Of a DNA stretch of 64,000 nucleotides, positions 61,709-64,000 are shown one piece after another. The stretch comes from Mucilaginibacter sp. (lineage in GTDB: Bacteria > Bacteroidota > Bacteroidia > Sphingobacteriales > Sphingobacteriaceae). Position 1 is the first letter of the stretch, and every line of letters begins with the position of its first letter. The notes under the pieces are model-generated. The model made no database searches. It was not told the DNA's origin and saw only the letters and a program-made list of their open reading frames with translations. Where the stretch lies: assembly GCA_030445275.1 (NCBI GenBank), contig JAUCSE010000069.1, positions 124,001 through 188,000 on the forward strand, written 5' to 3'. The translations under genes and the position numbers were made by a program.

Positions 61709-61723
61709 GTTATAATTTTCCGC

Positions 61724-61892
61724 TACGTCATTGCGAGGCACGAAGCAATTTCTATGCTTTACAGAGCAAATAAAGGGGTGCAGAACTTGCATATCTGACC
61801 TGTCTCCGCCGTTGTTGGTGTTGTCACCAACAACTATTCGCCCTACTATCACTATTAATCAGCGCACATATAATGTTGGTGACAACACCAAC
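61724..61892. repeat. Truncated CGTCATTGCGAGG palindrome joined to a GTTGGTG hairpin pair
   Basis: The left arm ACGTCATTGCGAGGCACGAA and following TCTATGCTTTACAGAGC are kept, but the right arm is missing. Instead come GTTGGTGTTGTCACCAAC (61814-61831) and its inverse GTTGGTGACAACACCAAC (61875-61892). Confidence 0.7.
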
Positions 61893-61915
61893 ATTGGCGC
61901 AAGCAAACTTAAAGC

Positions 61916-62752
61916 CTACAGCTTATTCAACTCATCCATTAGCACTTTGCTAATGCGGTTAAAATAACGCCTTACGCCAAAGCCCATTACGGTTTGGATG
62001 CCGCGGGTAGCGTTGGTTAAAAACACTTCATCGGCTTCATATAAAATGTCTGGATTTATCTGGGCTTCGGTAACATCAATATTGTTCTCCTTGGCCAATT
62101 TTATCACTACCTGGCGCATTACCCCTTCTACGCAGCCTTCGCTTAAGGCAGGAGTATACAAATGATTTTGGTAGTATATAAATATGTTGGAGCTGCTGGC
62201 TTCACACAAAAAACCACCCTGGTTCAATAAGAACACATCATCCAGCTTATTTTGTGTTTTGTACAGGCCTGCCATTACATAAATAAGCGAGTTGCAGGTT
62301 TTAATGTTCGACAGGTAGTTTGATGGCTTGGGCAGTTCAGTAAACACATCCATGATCAAACCTTTTTCGTTCAAGAAATAACGGGGCTCATCTGATGCGG
62401 TAAGTTCCAGACAGTAACCCATTTTATTTTGCGATGGGGTATACAAACCCTCGGCATCACGGTAAACGGTAAGCCGCAGTCTACCATGCTTTACTTTATT
62501 TCTCTTGGCCAGTTCCTCTACAATGTCCTTAAAAAACCAGGTATCCATTTGCGAGTAGCCATCAATTTTAAGGGCCTTCATTCCTCGTTGCAGGCGGTCG
62601 GCATGCAGGTCGGCAAACTTGAGCTGCCCCTTCATTAAACGCATGCTTTCAAACAAACCATCACCATACTTAAAAGCCCTGTTGGCTATAGTAAGCAGCT
62701 GACTGTTTGCCGGGAGTATCTCTCCATTAAAATTGATAAAAACGGGTGTCAT
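61916..62752 (-). CDS. Class IV aminotransferase family protein
   Basis: 278 residues. PLP enzyme of the BCAT/ADC-lyase/D-amino-acid transaminase fold. The PLP Lys is Lys151 in SNIKTCNSLIYVMAG. Other family landmarks: FKYGDGLFESMRLMKGQLKF, LHADRLQRGMKAL, GGFLCEASSSNIFIYY and SEGCVEGVMRQVVIKLA. It is shorter than true branched-chain aminotransferases, so aminodeoxychorismate lyase or a D-amino-acid/branched-chain enzyme is possible; no pabA/pabB is adjacent. It is on the same strand as and downstream of the RluD gene, 143 bases away. Confidence 0.87.
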   Translation of the reverse strand: MTPVFINFNGEILPANSQLLTIANRAFKYGDGLFESMRLMKGQLKFADLHADRLQRGMKALKIDGYSQMDTWFFKDIVEELAKRNKVKHGRLRLTVYRDAEGLYTPSQNKMGYCLELTASDEPRYFLNEKGLIMDVFTELPKPSNYLSNIKTCNSLIYVMAGLYKTQNKLDDVFLLNQGGFLCEASSSNIFIYYQNHLYTPALSEGCVEGVMRQVVIKLAKENNIDVTEAQINPDILYEADEVFLTNATRGIQTVMGFGVRRYFNRISKVLMDELNKL

Positions 62753-62895
62753 GTAGATGTGCAGATATCAGATGTGCAAATGTGCAGTTTTTTTAATTGG
62801 ATTAATTTTTCAATGTACAGCATTATGCCATTTTTACAATTAACAAATCATTTAACAATACGCAAAAACCATGCTTATATTGGCCAATGGAGCAT

Positions 62896-63954
62896 TTAAG
62901 CTTCATCAACTTGCGCATTTGCCTGATTGCCAGCGGCTGTATATTTTCGCCATTTTTGCAGCACACTTTCAAAATCACCAGGCAGTGGCGATTCAAAGGC
63001 AATTTGTTTTTTTAATGTGGGATGCAGAAAACCCAGCGTTTGCGCGTGCAAGGCCTGGCGCGGCATCAGCTCAAAACAATTTTCAACAAATTGCTTGTAT
63101 TTACTAAATACAGTGCCTTTCAATATCTTATCCCCACCATAAGTAGCATCGCTAAACAGCGGATGCCCTATGTGCCTCATATGCGCTCTGATCTGATGTG
63201 TACGGCCGGTTTCCAGCTGGCACTCTATCAGTGTAACATAACCCATACGCTCCAACACCTTATAATGCGTTACAGACCATTTGCCTTTTTCAGGGTCGTC
63301 ATATATCGACATCACCCGGCGATCATTTATACTGCGGCCAATATAGCCCGTTACCGTGCCATCTTGCTCCAGATCACCCCAAACAAGGGCAATGTATTTA
63401 CGGGTAATGGTATGATCAAAAAACTGCTTGGCCAGCCAGCTCATGGAGCGTTCGTTCTTGCTGATGAGCAACAAACCCGAGGTATCTTTATCAATGCGGT
63501 GAACCAAACCCGGCCGGCCGTCATTACCCGGCAATGTTGGCAATTGCTGAAAATGGAAAACCAGTGCGTTAACCAATGTACCGGTATAATTGTTATAACC
63601 CGGATGCACTACCATACCCGCGGCTTTATCAACCACCAGCACATCATTATCTTCGTAAACAATATTAATGGGCAGATCTTCAGGGTAAACCTCGGTATCA
63701 CGAGGCGGATGTGGTAATACAACTGATATTACATCAAGCGGTTTTACCCGGTAGCTTGATTTAATAGGCTTATCGTTCACCAGCACATTACCCAGCTCAA
63801 TAGCATTCTGGATGCGGTTGCGCGAAGCGTTCTCCACCCTGTGCATTAAAAATTTATCAATACGCAGCAGGGATTGCCCTTTGTCAACCACAATACGTAA
63901 ATGTTCAAATAAGTCCTGTTCTTCCTGCTCTATCAGCTCGCTATCGTCTGCCAT
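62896..63954 (-). CDS. RluD-family 23S rRNA pseudouridine synthase
   Basis: 352 residues. S4 RNA-binding domain about 25-90 (QSLLRIDKFLMHRVENASRN; VNDKPIKSSYRVKPLDVISV). Catalytic domain about 97-330 with Asp155 in VHRIDKDTSGLLL, and LETGRTHQIRAHMRHIGHPL. Converts specific uridines in 23S rRNA helix 69 to pseudouridine. The start ATG at 63954 is only eight bases past a TACTTTTG promoter box (complement of 63962-63969), so the mRNA may have little or no leader. The last residues after about 330 form a polar tail. Confidence 0.93.
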   Translation of the reverse strand: MADDSELIEQEEQDLFEHLRIVVDKGQSLLRIDKFLMHRVENASRNRIQNAIELGNVLVNDKPIKSSYRVKPLDVISVVLPHPPRDTEVYPEDLPINIVYEDNDVLVVDKAAGMVVHPGYNNYTGTLVNALVFHFQQLPTLPGNDGRPGLVHRIDKDTSGLLLISKNERSMSWLAKQFFDHTITRKYIALVWGDLEQDGTVTGYIGRSINDRRVMSIYDDPEKGKWSVTHYKVLERMGYVTLIECQLETGRTHQIRAHMRHIGHPLFSDATYGGDKILKGTVFSKYKQFVENCFELMPRQALHAQTLGFLHPTLKKQIAFESPLPGDFESVLQKWRKYTAAGNQANAQVDEA

Positions 63955-63961
63955 TTGAGCG

Positions 63962-63969
63962 CAAAAGTA
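63962..63969 (-). promoter_or_regulatory. -7 promoter box of the RluD-family gene
   Basis: On the minus strand TACTTTTG, exact TAnnTTTG, seven bases before the ATG. Confidence 0.5.
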
Positions 63970-64000
63970 ATCGTTTTTTGTGGTAGTAGTATCAAGTAAC

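Noticed and set aside
6994..61892. CRISPR array
   Set aside because: The repeats are dispersed palindromes in many intergenic regions, not regularly spaced direct repeats with unique spacers, and there are no cas genes.

Overview
The window looks like chromosome from a Bacteroidota member of the Sphingobacteriaceae, most like Mucilaginibacter or Pedobacter. The evidence is the protein families (FtsK next to a LolA-like protein, HolA next to an HsdR-N-like protein, GH9/GH18/ThuA/DUF5009 sets, Reg_prop/Y_Y_Y regulators), TAnnTTTG-type -7 promoter boxes before many genes, moderate GC, and intergenic spaces full of short palindromic repeats. No rRNA, tRNA, CRISPR array, prophage or intact transposase was recognised. 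The genus assignment is inference.

Layout. 1-11.3 kb is mostly housekeeping: partial sugar isomerase/epimerase, ankyrin protein, ftsK, LolA-like, DUF1456, DEAD-box helicase, TruC-like, DUF5009, RlmF, MazG-like. 11.5-28.6 kb is a carbohydrate region: H1-like protein, second DUF5009 protein, GH18 chitinase, three ThuA proteins with a DUF4468 protein, a membrane-spanning Reg_prop/Y_Y_Y/HTH regulator, a two-module redox protein, GH9 glycosidase, and a tandem beta-helix protein with a C-terminal propeller. 29.0-34.2 kb is a complete phosphotransferase operon: EIIA, EIIB, a fused EIIC-EIID, EI, HPr and an amino-sugar-phosphate deaminase. 34.7-44.4 kb holds two sensor kinases, a TetR/hydrolase divergent pair, a sulfotransferase plus APS kinase pair, and holA with an HsdR-N protein. 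44.5-64 kb is again mostly housekeeping: valS, M13 peptidase, MBL-rhodanese, mnmD, mazG, ECF sigma with its partner, LolE-like permease, NamZ, fmt, DUF3050, class IV aminotransferase, RluD.

How it fits together. The 17-bp element GTAGTG-N5-GTAGTG (half-sites 11 bp apart, about one helical turn) occurs upstream of the second DUF5009 gene, the beta-helix gene and the PTS operon. Two weaker copies (15/17) lie upstream of the DUF4468/ThuA cluster and of the membrane regulator gene. This suggests one local regulon joining polysaccharide breakdown at the cell surface with PTS uptake of an amino sugar or related sugar. The complete mannose-family PTS is the most unusual gene system here, because most Bacteroidota lack a working sugar PTS.

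Intergenic DNA carries about ten families of palindromic or inverted repeats. Among them are a roughly 165-bp composite element in three near-identical copies, a roughly 490-bp element with hairpin ends, and repeats that have become part of coding ends. Starts given as TTG in a naive reading were moved to ATG or GTG where a signal peptide, family length or promoter position supported it.
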